Source: Pontibacter coccineus (GTDB taxonomy: Bacteria; Bacteroidota; Bacteroidia; Cytophagales; Hymenobacteraceae). Taken from it: a DNA stretch of 64,000 nt. Of the stretch, positions 33,758 to 43,401 are shown one piece after another. Below the pieces are notes generated by a model. It had not been told where the DNA came from. It saw nothing but the letters and a program-made list of their open reading frames with translations, and did not search any database. The translations under genes and the position numbers were made by a program. Location: contig NZ_JAUOTN010000001.1 of assembly GCF_030546575.1 (NCBI RefSeq), positions 434,001 through 498,000 on the forward strand. The letters are read 5' to 3'. The first letter of the stretch is position 1, and each line of letters opens with the position of its first letter.

Positions 33758-36109
33758 TCAACGGGCGACTACGAGCTTACGGTTAAGGGTTTTGTTACTG
33801 CTAGCCACTGTCAGGTTATAGATGCCAGGTTTTAAAGAGCCTCCTACCGGCAGTGTCAGATACAGTGCACCAAACGCATCGGTTTGTACCTGCTGTCTAA
33901 GCACTTGCCTCCCCGAGCCGTCCGTTACCATAAAGGTCACCTCTTCGCTCTCTTTCAGATTAGCAACTTCGATGGTTACTTCATCTCCCACCGCGGCAGG
34001 GTTCGGATACACTCTAAACGAAGAGGCAGCCAGTGACCGGTCCTCGACCAGAATGATATTGGAATAGGAAGCGGTGCCATCCAATCTCACCAAGCGCAAC
34101 CTGTAATACCCCTGGTCTTTGAGCGGCGTCTCGTCCGTGAAGGTATAGTCGATCGGAGCCGTTGTAGTGCCCGAAGCTTTCACCTGACCGATGGAAGTGA
34201 AATTCTCTCCATCTTCAGATCGCTCTATGTCAAAGAAATCTGTTTCCAGCTCATAGAGGGTTCTCCAGTCCAGCACAACGAATTTCTTGCTGAAGCTCTC
34301 CCCTTCTGTATACCTTCCTTTGAAGCCTACGATTTGTGTCAGGCTATTGTATACTTCCACGAAGCGCTCTCTGATCTCCTCTGGTGAGAGCGCTCTTCCA
34401 AAAAGCTTCACTTCATCCAGGTCGCCCTCGTAGTGGTAACTGTTAAGCTTGCTTGCATTAAAGTAGCCAATGGTAACCGGCGACCTGCTGCTGAAGCCGA
34501 AATCGTAGACGAAGTTGCCGGCGGCGACTTGCTCACCGTCCACATACAGCCTAATTGCCCCTGAGCTACCATCACGCACCGCCACGAGCTGGTGCCAGGC
34601 TCCGTCATTAAGCTTAGGGCCACTGGAGCCTACAAAATCACCCTTGAACTCAATGTTGGGCAGGTAAAAACCCGCTTTGCGGTCTTTGTCAAGCCCCAGC
34701 CACCACTGCGAGGGCGAGTCCGTGGCATGGCGACCCAACAGCACCTGGTTCTGGGCCTCACTGCTACCTTCTTTCGTTTCGGTGCGAAGCCACAGCTCAA
34801 TCGTAAACGTCTCTTTCGCTTTCCAGTCGAAGTTCGGACTCCCGATTACATCAAGTCCCGTGTCCCGTCCGTTAAACCGTTGCCCTCCTTCTACTACGCC
34901 TTTCACGGAGGCAGGACGGCTTCTTGCCTGGGCAACTGCATCGATAGGCGTATACACATCCCGGTAATTGGGGCCCGAGCTTTCGTTCAGCTTCCAGTGG
35001 TGCAGCATCCCGATCCCTTCTTCCGTGGCGGCCCTCACCTCGATCTGAAAGCGTTGCGGGGCGCTCTCCCCCTCGCTATTACTGGCTCTTACCTCCACAG
35101 CAAAGTTCCCGGCAGCCTGTGGCACCCAGGAGATGAGGCCCGTGCCTGCATCGATCGTCATACCCTGCGGGCCTGAAATCAGGATGTAACGGGGGGCAGG
35201 CTTACCGGCTGCATTCACATCATACCTGTACTGCTGGTTGGCCGTGCCGTACGCAATGGGCGTCGATACGATCTCAGGTCTGGTTTCTTCAGGACCACAG
35301 TAACTGCCTGCTCCCTGATTATAGCGGTCGCGCGCTACCTGTTCCGACAAATTGGTGTTGTAGACCAGCAATTCGTCCAGGATGCCATCAAAGTAATACT
35401 TTGAGTCGATGTCAATATACCCGATTGTGATGGGGCTGGTAGCCTCCATGCTTCCGCGGTATTCCCTTATTTCCGTCCTTCTGTCGTCTACCCGGAAGCC
35501 GTCCACATACAGTTTGGTGATCTGGGGGCCTCCCTCCCGAACTACCGCCAGATGGTGCCACTTGCCATCAAACAGGTTGACAGCTTTGAGATAATCCGTC
35601 ATGGTATGCGGGGCTCCATAGTTATCCTGCATATCAAAAACGGCGTACCCCTCCGGGTTAACGCCCAGCCACCATGCCGCCAGACCATCACTTGATTTAC
35701 GACCGACAATGACCTGGTTGGATGATTTGCGGTTTACCTGCACCCATACCTCGATCGTAAAATTGCTGTTGGGTCCCCACTGAAAATTCTCTATCGCACT
35801 GAATTGAAGGCCAGTGCCCGAGCCGCTGAAGCGCTGCCCGCCGCCAAAGCGACTGACGGTGGGTGCAGGACAACCCGTACAGGTGGCGCTGGCGCCGGAT
35901 ACGTAATCAGAATAGCTGCCCGGCACTTTTTCGTCAAGCCCGAAGTGATGCACCAAACCGGGAGGGCAGTTTGTCTGGGCCAGCGCCACATTTTGAAGCG
36001 CTACCCCAAGCAGCACGCTAAGTGCCGTTGCCAGGGCCATTTTGCGCTTACAGCCCCAAGGGTATAAAGAAAGGTATCGGAAAATGTACCTGAAGGAAGA
36101 TGCTATCAT
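33758..36109 (-). CDS. T9SS-secreted LamG-domain protein
   Basis: 783 residues. The N-terminus carries a long basic region before the hydrophobic core ALATALSVLLGVALQ, with cleavage probably after ALAQ (~45); a start at M24 would give a more ordinary signal peptide. Two concanavalin A-like LamG domains lie at ~50-265 and ~370-590; both contain W-F/T-I-E-V/L-W-V/L and KWHHLAVVREG / AWHQLVAVRDG, plus LYVDG strands and a DELLVYN / DEVKLFG ending. A putative-Ig (He_PIG-like) domain lies between them. An Fn3-like segment and a type A T9SS sorting domain (FRVYPNPAAVGDEV ... LKPGIYNLTVASSNKTLNRKLVV) follow. It is probably a surface carbohydrate-binding protein. Confidence 0.87.
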   Translation of the reverse strand: MIASSFRYIFRYLSLYPWGCKRKMALATALSVLLGVALQNVALAQTNCPPGLVHHFGLDEKVPGSYSDYVSGASATCTGCPAPTVSRFGGGQRFSGSGTGLQFSAIENFQWGPNSNFTIEVWVQVNRKSSNQVIVGRKSSDGLAAWWLGVNPEGYAVFDMQDNYGAPHTMTDYLKAVNLFDGKWHHLAVVREGGPQITKLYVDGFRVDDRRTEIREYRGSMEATSPITIGYIDIDSKYYFDGILDELLVYNTNLSEQVARDRYNQGAGSYCGPEETRPEIVSTPIAYGTANQQYRYDVNAAGKPAPRYILISGPQGMTIDAGTGLISWVPQAAGNFAVEVRASNSEGESAPQRFQIEVRAATEEGIGMLHHWKLNESSGPNYRDVYTPIDAVAQARSRPASVKGVVEGGQRFNGRDTGLDVIGSPNFDWKAKETFTIELWLRTETKEGSSEAQNQVLLGRHATDSPSQWWLGLDKDRKAGFYLPNIEFKGDFVGSSGPKLNDGAWHQLVAVRDGSSGAIRLYVDGEQVAAGNFVYDFGFSSRSPVTIGYFNASKLNSYHYEGDLDEVKLFGRALSPEEIRERFVEVYNSLTQIVGFKGRYTEGESFSKKFVVLDWRTLYELETDFFDIERSEDGENFTSIGQVKASGTTTAPIDYTFTDETPLKDQGYYRLRLVRLDGTASYSNIILVEDRSLAASSFRVYPNPAAVGDEVTIEVANLKESEEVTFMVTDGSGRQVLRQQVQTDAFGALYLTLPVGGSLKPGIYNLTVASSNKTLNRKLVVAR

Positions 36110-36706
36110 ATAAGCTCACTAAGTATATGTATCACGGCATGTGGTGAATGCTCGCTACTTTGTTCGGGTTGAATTAGGGTATGGTTCAGAGTTGAACAGC
36201 TGCTGTTCCAGGCAACATGCCGGTCCACAACATTGCATGTCCTTTACGGAGAGTATAGGGCTACTGTTGTATTAGAGTACAATAATATTACGCCGCAGCG
36301 GCCCAGATGTTCGGCTTTGCAGCATACTTAAATTGTCCACAAAGCCAGGGCCTGTACTAGATGTACCTGAGGGAGATTTAGCGGTTAAATTATGGCTGGG
36401 GCAGATCCGGTAACACAACCTACCTGTTGTCTGAAAGCATGCGCCCGATACAGCTATACCGGCCTATGCAATTTTCTTGTCCAGGGAACAGCCATTTCAT
36501 ACCAGTTGCGTATAGAAAGCTGCACAATTATACTGATGCACCTATACAGCCCGGAAAATATATACTGAAATCCTAAACCTTTTGGCCCCGCACTTAATAT
36601 AAGGGGAATGGTTTCTGTTTTCACCCGCCAGAGGGCACATACGAGGTGAAATCAAACAAACCACAGGGGACTACACGCTACTCTCGACCAATAACTGCGT
36701 CTGCAT
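36110..36706. other. Intergenic region between divergent LamG and MBOAT genes
   Basis: 597 bases with no credible gene, RNA or terminator. It should contain promoters for both the minus-strand LamG cargo and the plus-strand acetylation operon. I found no TAnnTTTG match with a matching upstream element. Confidence 0.4.
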
Positions 36707-38185
36707 ATGTTATTCAACTCTACTGAATTTTTCATATTCTTCCCGGTAGTAGTTACGCTCTACTTTTTAACGCCCCCGAACCGCAGATGGCTTATTCTGC
36801 TGCTGGCCAGCTATTACTTCTATGCCTCATGGCGTCCCGCCTATACCCTGATCCTCATCGTGTCTACCCTGGTCGATTATTTCTGCGGCCGTGCCATGGG
36901 CAGGTATAGCGACGCAGAAAAACACAAACGTAAGCCATACCTGTATTTCTCGCTATTTTCTAATCTGAGCATACTCGGCTTATTCAAGTATTACAATTTC
37001 TTCAACGACAGTGCGCGGGACATGGCCTCGGCTTTGAACATGGGATATGCCGTGCCGGCTTTTGAGCTGCTCCTGCCCATGGGGATCTCTTTCTATACCT
37101 TCCAGACCATGAGCTACTCCATTGATGTGTACCATGGGCGCATCAAAGCAGAAAGACACCTGGGTATTTTTGCGCTGTTCGTCACCTTTTTCCCGCAGTT
37201 GGTGGCAGGCCCCATTGAGCGGGCGGGCAACCTGTTGGGGCAACTCAAGGCCCACCACGAATTCAGCTACGAGCGGGCAGTAGCCGGCCTACGACGCATG
37301 GGGTGGGGATTTTTCAAGAAGATCATGATCGCGGACAACCTGGCCCTGATGGTAAACCAGGTATACAACAACCCAACCGACTACGAAGGCATCACGCTCA
37401 TCATCGCCACCGTCTTTTTCGCCTTTCAGATCTACTGCGACTTCTCAGGCTACTCCGACATCGCCATCGGGGCGGCGCAGGTCATGGGCTTCCGGCTGAT
37501 GGAGAACTTCCGCAGGCCTTACTTCTCTAAGAGCATTTCAGAATTCTGGAGCCGCTGGCATATTTCGCTTTCGTCCTGGTTTAGGGATTACCTCTACATT
37601 CCGCTGGGCGGCAACCGGGTGGTGAAGTGGCGCTGGTACTACAATCTGTTCATCACGTTTCTGGTGAGCGGTCTGTGGCACGGTGCTAATTGGACATTTG
37701 TGGTGTGGGGCGCTTTGCATGGCTTTTACCTGGTTTTTGCCATCGTCACAGCCAGGCAACGCGACGCCTTGGCGAGGTCGCTTGGCCTTACGAAAAGCCC
37801 GCTGCTTTACAAGTGGGTGCAGGTACTGAGCGTGTTCGCGCTGGTGCTCTTTTCCTGGGTATTTTTCCGGGCAAACTCCATTGGGGAGGCCTTTTACATC
37901 CTTCAAAGCAGCGTGACTGGTATAGGCAACATCCGGCAGTTGCTGGCAGGTATAGACCTGCAGCACATCCTGTTCATGGACCAGGGCTTTAAGGTATTTG
38001 CCGTATCTGTCATCTCGATTATGATCATGGAAACGGTGCACCTCATGCAGCGGCGTGGCAGCGTATCGCAACTGATCAGTCAAAAACCCGCTGTGGTGCG
38101 CTGGGGGCTCTATTATGCGGCCATCGTGGCAGTGCTGCTCTTCGGACAGTTCGGGCACCAGGAGTTCATTTATTTTCAGTTCTAA
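36707..38185 (+). CDS. MBOAT-family O-acyltransferase (AlgI-like)
   Basis: 492 residues of an integral membrane protein. The start MLFNSTEFFIFFPVVVTLYFL and the RRWLILLLASYYFYASW block are typical of AlgI/DltB-like MBOAT proteins. So are VTFFPQLVAGPIERAGNLLGQL, FQIYCDFSGYSDIAIGAAQVMG and the catalytic-site SGLWHGANWTFVVWGALHG with H325. It should pass an acetyl group across the inner membrane to the periplasmic partner encoded directly downstream, O-acetylating the exopolysaccharide. Confidence 0.93.
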   Translation: MLFNSTEFFIFFPVVVTLYFLTPPNRRWLILLLASYYFYASWRPAYTLILIVSTLVDYFCGRAMGRYSDAEKHKRKPYLYFSLFSNLSILGLFKYYNFFNDSARDMASALNMGYAVPAFELLLPMGISFYTFQTMSYSIDVYHGRIKAERHLGIFALFVTFFPQLVAGPIERAGNLLGQLKAHHEFSYERAVAGLRRMGWGFFKKIMIADNLALMVNQVYNNPTDYEGITLIIATVFFAFQIYCDFSGYSDIAIGAAQVMGFRLMENFRRPYFSKSISEFWSRWHISLSSWFRDYLYIPLGGNRVVKWRWYYNLFITFLVSGLWHGANWTFVVWGALHGFYLVFAIVTARQRDALARSLGLTKSPLLYKWVQVLSVFALVLFSWVFFRANSIGEAFYILQSSVTGIGNIRQLLAGIDLQHILFMDQGFKVFAVSVISIMIMETVHLMQRRGSVSQLISQKPAVVRWGLYYAAIVAVLLFGQFGHQEFIYFQF

Positions 38186-39310
38186 ATGGCACAGGAGATG
38201 AAAAAAATGGAGGTTACAAGGCTGTTCAGGAAACTGGCGCTGCTCGCGTTGCCCTTTGTGCTGTGGCCTGTTATAGAGGCTGTCGTACTGCCAATGGACA
38301 CGTTCACCTTCCGGGTATGGGAGACCATTTCGGTGAACAGTGTGCGCCTGCTGTCGGGCCCCTTTTACCCGAACATGCACCTGCGCATGGAGGAAGAGGG
38401 TGAGTTGGCTCCCCGCACACCATACGCCGAGAAAAAGCAGGTGGAATGGTACACTGATTCCTATGGCTACCGCAACCGCGACACCAAAGCCGAGGTGCTG
38501 CTGATCGGGGACTCCAATATCACTGGGGCCAAACTCTCGCAGGAGGAAACGCTGGCCGAAGTGCTGGAAAAGCAGCTGGGCAAAGAAGTATACTCCTTCG
38601 CCCCCGCCACCATCAACCGGTTTCTGGGCACCAAACGCTTTGAAGAAAATCCGCCTCAAGTGGTGGTGGTTTCGAGCATTGAGCGCCGTATCCCCGAGCT
38701 GCCCGCCGTGGGTGCCACAGGTATAGGCAATAAGCTCCGCGACCGCACAGGCACCATCATCAACTCATCCAGGGCACTGACCTGGCTGGCCGTAACAGCA
38801 GACCGCATTTCGAAGCTGGCGCTCTACCATCGCACCCTGGCCAACATCGAGCGTAAGTTTGGCAAAAAGGCGTATATCCAGTATCAAAATGAATTCTTTA
38901 TGGAAGGTGAGCAAGCCAACCGCACCTTCGGTGACGAGGAAATAAAGCAGCTAGCCGATGTGCTGGAAGGCTACAAGCATGCGCTGGCCGAGCGAGGCAT
39001 CCCCTTTGTGTTCATGCCTATACCTAACAAAGAGAACATTTACCACCAACTGCTGCCATCGGGGCAAAAGCCGGACTTTCTGCCCCGCCTGGTGGCTGAA
39101 CTCCAGCGCAGAGACGTGAAGGTGGTGGACACGCAAGGCACGTTCGAACACCTGTACCACAACGAAAAGCAGAAGCTGTACCCTGCCGATGACGGGCACT
39201 GGAACAACACGGCGGTGATAGCTGCCGCCAGCCTCTTGGCGCAACATTTGCAGCAAGCAGCAGATAGCACCGAGCTCAACACCCGCCATCTGGTAAAACA
39301 GTTGGATTGA
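38186..39310 (+). CDS. AlgJ/AlgX-like SGNH acetyltransferase partner of the MBOAT protein
   Basis: 374 residues beginning on the base after the MBOAT stop codon. One N-terminal membrane helix (~16-36) anchors a periplasmic SGNH-fold domain: the nucleophile motif is LLIGDSNITGA with S110 and the catalytic D-x-x-H is ADDGHW with D335 and H338. Such proteins take acetyl groups from the MBOAT protein and transfer them to polysaccharide hydroxyls. The adjacency and motif set support that role here. The acceptor is presumably the polymer made by this locus. Confidence 0.87.
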   Translation: MAQEMKKMEVTRLFRKLALLALPFVLWPVIEAVVLPMDTFTFRVWETISVNSVRLLSGPFYPNMHLRMEEEGELAPRTPYAEKKQVEWYTDSYGYRNRDTKAEVLLIGDSNITGAKLSQEETLAEVLEKQLGKEVYSFAPATINRFLGTKRFEENPPQVVVVSSIERRIPELPAVGATGIGNKLRDRTGTIINSSRALTWLAVTADRISKLALYHRTLANIERKFGKKAYIQYQNEFFMEGEQANRTFGDEEIKQLADVLEGYKHALAERGIPFVFMPIPNKENIYHQLLPSGQKPDFLPRLVAELQRRDVKVVDTQGTFEHLYHNEKQKLYPADDGHWNNTAVIAAASLLAQHLQQAADSTELNTRHLVKQLD

Positions 39311-39371
39311 TGGTGTAACACAGCCAAAATTGAATTAGAAACGTATAGCAACTATTACTCACCTTATATAT

Positions 39372-40613
39372 ATGAAACCAAAGGTATTTTACGATAAATC
39401 CACCAAACGTCTGAAAAAGATTCTTGGGCGTATCATCCCCCACAACACCCGTTTCAGACCTGATGGTGTTTTCCAGATCAATACAAAAAGCGAAACCACC
39501 AGTCCCCCATCCGAAGTGAAGGTGTATAGCATATACCCCAACCTGACCACCCCGCTTGAGATATCCGAGGACCTCTACCAGGCTTGTTCTGACTATTGGA
39601 AGCCGAAGCGCAGCGTCACCACCGACTATGTGGTGGTGGAGGTACCAAACGGACGCATCTACACCGACAATGAGAGCAGCGTGGCGATCATGTCGCAGCA
39701 AAACCACATCATCGAGAATGTATCGCTTAGTCTGGTAGACGGCAAAGTCGTAAGCGCTGATCAGAACAACATCTTTACCCAGAGTTATTTCCAGGCGCCG
39801 ACCCGCTTCCCGGGTACCGTGTTCAGCATGCTGACCGGTGGCGCTGGCCTCAACAACATCGGCCACTGGTTCATGGATGTGCTGCCACGCCTGCACCTGC
39901 TCCGCGAAAGTGGCCTTTACAATGAAGTAGACTGGTTCCTGGTGCCCAGCACACGCTATGGCTACCAGACCGAAACGCTGGAACTGCTGGGTATACCTGC
40001 CGAGAAGATCATCACCTCTGTCGAATACCACCACCTGACCGCCGACCGCGTTATTGCCTCTACCGCGCCGCGCGGAAGCCATACCCTGGTGCCACGCTGG
40101 CTGGGGCAGTACATCCGCAACTCCTTCCTGCCGCTGGTGCAGCACGAAGTATTACCGGAATCGGAGCGGGTGCCTTACCTGTACATCAGCCGCAGCGACT
40201 CGGCTATGCGCAATGTGCTGAACGAAAAAGAGCTGTTGGAAGCGTTGGAGCCCTATAAATTCAAGTCGATTGTCTCCAGCAAGTACAGTATCCTGGAGAA
40301 GATCCGGATGTTCTCGCAGGCGAAGGTGGTCGTTTCCGCTACAGGTGCCGGCCTGATCAGCATGTTCTTCTGCAAGCCGGGTACCAAGATCATCGAGATC
40401 TTCCATGAGGGGTTTGTGATAGAGCCTTTCTATGACATTGCGACCAAAATAGACCTGGACTACGACTACCTTATTTGCAAAGGCGACAAACCAGTGCACA
40501 ATGCCGACGAAGGCCAGCGCCAGCACCTATTGGTAGACACCAACCAAGTGGTGGAAATCCTCGAGAAAATGCGAAAGAGTTCGGGGAAGAAGAGTAGTGT
40601 GGAGACAGTTTAG
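39372..40613 (+). CDS. Glycosyltransferase family 61
   Basis: 413 residues with the DUF563/GT61 pattern. The centre has GGAGLNNIGHWFMDVLPRLHLL (~155-175) and LVPSTRYGYQTETLELLGI. The C-terminal half has YLYISRSDSAMRNVLNEKEL, then SQAKVVVSATGAGLISMFFCKPGTKIIEIF (~313-342), the most conserved block. No signal peptide, so cytoplasmic. It probably contributes one sugar to the repeat unit. It is the last plus-strand gene of the locus, converging with the GT4 gene only 9 bases away. Confidence 0.87.
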   Translation: MKPKVFYDKSTKRLKKILGRIIPHNTRFRPDGVFQINTKSETTSPPSEVKVYSIYPNLTTPLEISEDLYQACSDYWKPKRSVTTDYVVVEVPNGRIYTDNESSVAIMSQQNHIIENVSLSLVDGKVVSADQNNIFTQSYFQAPTRFPGTVFSMLTGGAGLNNIGHWFMDVLPRLHLLRESGLYNEVDWFLVPSTRYGYQTETLELLGIPAEKIITSVEYHHLTADRVIASTAPRGSHTLVPRWLGQYIRNSFLPLVQHEVLPESERVPYLYISRSDSAMRNVLNEKELLEALEPYKFKSIVSSKYSILEKIRMFSQAKVVVSATGAGLISMFFCKPGTKIIEIFHEGFVIEPFYDIATKIDLDYDYLICKGDKPVHNADEGQRQHLLVDTNQVVEILEKMRKSSGKKSSVETV

Positions 40614-40622
40614 AACCTGTTC

Positions 40623-41837
40623 CTAAGAATGATTTGCCTCTGTGACTTTGGTTGCAGGGGCTTTTTTCTTTTTAGTGCGGATGGCGTCTTCGTAAATGGA
40701 GAGCAGCACATGGTAATTGGCCTCCGGCGTATACCTGACCTCATAGCTCTGGCGGGCAATTACTCCCATTCTGGTAGCTACCCGGGGGTATTGGATCAGG
40801 GTATGCACGCGCTCTGCCAGTTCCTCCGCATTGCCGGGACTATAGTGCAGGCCATTCACGCCATCTTCCACAAGCTGCGCTGCACCGCCTATGTTAGCGG
40901 CGATAACAGGGGTGCCGGTCGAGAAGGCCTCAATGATGGTCATGCCGAAAGTTTCGAGCCATTCGGAGGAGAAGATCAACCCGCGGGCGCGCTTCAGATG
41001 TTCCAGTACCTGCTCCCGGTTCTGAAAGCCCAGGTAATCTATACCTGCATGCGCTGCCGCATACTCCTCCACCCGCCCCCGCAGCGGGCCGTCGCCCACC
41101 ACTTTCAGCGGAAAAGGATTCAGTTCATGCGCTTTCAGCAGCGTCTCTATCCCTTTCTCAGGCGTCAGGCGGCCTACGTATAGAAAATAGTCTTCCCGCT
41201 CGGCACGGCTTATACCGATGTCCTGGGTAAAGTTGGGCTTAACGGCCACCTGCCCGGGCCTGAGTTTGAGGGATGACTTTCGGAATAAATCAGCGGCGCC
41301 GGGGGTGAGCGCAATAAACTTGTCTACTTTGCTCTTCCAGGTACCCAGCAGCTTGTGCATGCCGGTGGTGAGTACCACGGAGGCCGTCTGTACGGCGGAG
41401 TCACGGTATACCTTTTGACGGATGGCTCCCAGCGGGAAAGTCTTTCGCAGATTCTCCAGCTGTACCTTTCCGTTGTAGTAGAGCAGGGCACTTGGGCAGA
41501 CCAGGCGGTAATTGTGCAGCGTCATCACAATGGGTACCTGCATGCGGTTCGCCACATAAAACACGGCGGGAGATAGCAAGGGGAAGAAATTGTGCACATG
41601 AATCACATCGGGCTGAAATGCCTTAATCCGCTCCTCCACCAGCTTGGCGCTACCCGGATTATACACAACGCCCAAGGCAGCTTTCAGCTTCTCAGGCAGG
41701 CTGTTCACCTCATTGTTCGAAAAGGTGAGCTTCTCTACCTGATGGCCGTGCTCCTGCAGCAAAGCAGCCTCCGCATGGAAAACAGTGTCCTCGCCACCAG
41801 CCTGCTTGTAATAGTTGTGTATGATCAGAATGCGCAT
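40623..41837 (-). CDS. Glycosyltransferase family 4
   Basis: 404 residues. The N-terminal acceptor domain starts MRILIIHNYYKQAGGEDTVFHAEAALLQEHGHQV, a GT4 form common in polysaccharide loci, with DVIHVHNFFPLLSP at ~75-88. The GT1 domain carries FLYVGRLTPEKGIETLLKAHEL, VVGDGPLRG and FSSEWLETFGMTIIEAFSTGTPVIAANIGG with the E-x7-E pair. The C-terminus is Lys/Thr-rich. It ends the minus-strand CDP-sugar block; no signal or membrane helix. Confidence 0.9.
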   Translation of the reverse strand: MRILIIHNYYKQAGGEDTVFHAEAALLQEHGHQVEKLTFSNNEVNSLPEKLKAALGVVYNPGSAKLVEERIKAFQPDVIHVHNFFPLLSPAVFYVANRMQVPIVMTLHNYRLVCPSALLYYNGKVQLENLRKTFPLGAIRQKVYRDSAVQTASVVLTTGMHKLLGTWKSKVDKFIALTPGAADLFRKSSLKLRPGQVAVKPNFTQDIGISRAEREDYFLYVGRLTPEKGIETLLKAHELNPFPLKVVGDGPLRGRVEEYAAAHAGIDYLGFQNREQVLEHLKRARGLIFSSEWLETFGMTIIEAFSTGTPVIAANIGGAAQLVEDGVNGLHYSPGNAEELAERVHTLIQYPRVATRMGVIARQSYEVRYTPEANYHVLLSIYEDAIRTKKKKAPATKVTEANHS

Positions 41838-41934
41838 GTATCGTTATTTGTCAGGCATGCGAATTCCCGCCCAGGCTATACCTGACCTGGACGGGGGGGA
41901 TTCACAAGTTGCTGTATGATTAACCCTGAAGGGT

Positions 41935-43275
41935 TTAGGCTATCGCGGTTTTTGTTGGTGCTTGGGCTTCAGTGAAAGCCGATGCAAAATACTGGCGTTG
42001 CTCCTCGCGCAGTCTGTCGATGGTGCGGCCTTCCGGCAAGATCACATCGTCGTAGGTGAGTACCTGGTCTTTCGGAATGTCACGCTTCAGCACACACCCC
42101 TCGGCTATACCGATTGGCAGCAGATTCTCGTGCGCGGTCACGTCGGCGTTCTCACACAGGCCATAGGTCATATAATGGCCAATGCCGTCGATGGTTTCGC
42201 CCGCTTTCAGGTCTATTTTGGCAGCAGTCACTACTTCCACATACGGACGATCCAGTGGTGTTAGCGCAGCGTCGTTAAAAAGTACGGCTCTGGCGATGGT
42301 GAGTGGCACTTCTAAGTGACACAGGTGGTACGGGGTATAGAAACAGTAGAGCGGCCCCTCTCCCATCTTATAATAGTTGAGGTAATGCTGTTGCCGTGGA
42401 TTGTCCTGCGTAGCGAGTACAAACACACCGCCAGCAGGCTCGGCTATACCTACCACGTAGTCCACAATGCCCGGCCCGTTGGTCAACTCTTCCAGCGGAA
42501 ACAGGTTCACAGACTCCCGGATATTAGCTCCCTGGGGTGCGTATGGCCCCAGCATGCCGCGCTTGGCCACGCGCATACCTGTTCCGTTGGCCACAATGGC
42601 CTGCTCAAAAGATATCTTGGTGCCGTCGGCAAAGGACGTTACCATAGCCGGGTTCTGTCCCCAGCGTTTGGCAAAGCCTTCCTGCGTGGTCGGGTTGCGG
42701 TAAGGGTCGTGCAGGCCTTTGATATTGCCGCAGAGCACCGGCTTCATGCCGATAGACTTCACATAGCGGTACAGGTTCATGATCACGCCGGGCTGGTCGC
42801 CGTCCACGTTCGTGAACACGACACCCGCCTTGTCGGCGTATACCTTCAGAATCGGGCCCACCGTACCATCCACTTCGGCATCCATCATAATCGTATGCTT
42901 CCCGTTTTGTATGGCCGCTAAAGCCACCTGCGCCCCGAATTCCACGGCGCCTGTCACTTCCAGAATGGCATCGATCCCTTCCGCCTGGCACAGCAGCATC
43001 GGGTCGTTGGTGATGCTATACCTGCCGTTTCGGATGTTTTCCTGCAGGGCCTCCACAGAATCGACTTCCTCTACCTCGGCTATACCTGCTTCGTTGTAAG
43101 TTTCGCGGGCACGATCAATGGTCCGGTTTGAGATGGCCACCAGTTCCATACCCGGCACGTGGTTTTTGATTTGCAGCGCCACACCTTTGGCCATAAACCC
43201 GGCTCCTACCATCCCTACGCGGACAGGCCGGCCCTCGGCCTCTCGTTTGGCTAATGCGGTATCTATAATGATCAT
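41935..43275 (-). CDS. SAF-domain NAD(P)-dependent oxidoreductase (homoserine-dehydrogenase/DXR-II-like)
   Basis: 446 residues. A Rossmann NAD(P)-binding domain opens with RVGMVGAGFMAKGVALQI (~19-36). A catalytic alpha/beta domain follows, with NVDGDQPGVIMNLYRYVKSIG and GNIKGLHDPYRNPTTQEGFAKRWG. A C-terminal SAF (antifreeze-like) domain at ~365-435 has DLKAGETIDGIGHYMTYGL and LPIGIAEGCVLKRDIPKDQ. This is the COG4091 type of enzyme; to my knowledge the DXR-like enzyme of Brucella (DRL) belongs to the same broad group, so a reductoisomerase reaction is conceivable. It lies beside rfbF, rfbG and an epimerase gene, so a CDP-sugar intermediate is the likely substrate. Confidence 0.8.
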   Translation of the reverse strand: MIIIDTALAKREAEGRPVRVGMVGAGFMAKGVALQIKNHVPGMELVAISNRTIDRARETYNEAGIAEVEEVDSVEALQENIRNGRYSITNDPMLLCQAEGIDAILEVTGAVEFGAQVALAAIQNGKHTIMMDAEVDGTVGPILKVYADKAGVVFTNVDGDQPGVIMNLYRYVKSIGMKPVLCGNIKGLHDPYRNPTTQEGFAKRWGQNPAMVTSFADGTKISFEQAIVANGTGMRVAKRGMLGPYAPQGANIRESVNLFPLEELTNGPGIVDYVVGIAEPAGGVFVLATQDNPRQQHYLNYYKMGEGPLYCFYTPYHLCHLEVPLTIARAVLFNDAALTPLDRPYVEVVTAAKIDLKAGETIDGIGHYMTYGLCENADVTAHENLLPIGIAEGCVLKRDIPKDQVLTYDDVILPEGRTIDRLREEQRQYFASAFTEAQAPTKTAIA

Positions 43276-43401
43276 AATTCTTCTTTTAAAATGCGCTTTT
43301 GTTAAAACGACTTCATTCCGTTTCAGACAAGATCCAGGTCAGCTCAAGGTATAGAAATCTGTCGGTTTTATGTCAAGTGCTCCATCTTTGTAATCACACC
43401 C

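Noticed and set aside
33620..33835. 71-codon plus-strand frame between lipoprotein and LamG genes
   Set aside because: No signal, no motif, overlaps the C-terminal sorting domain codons of the LamG gene.
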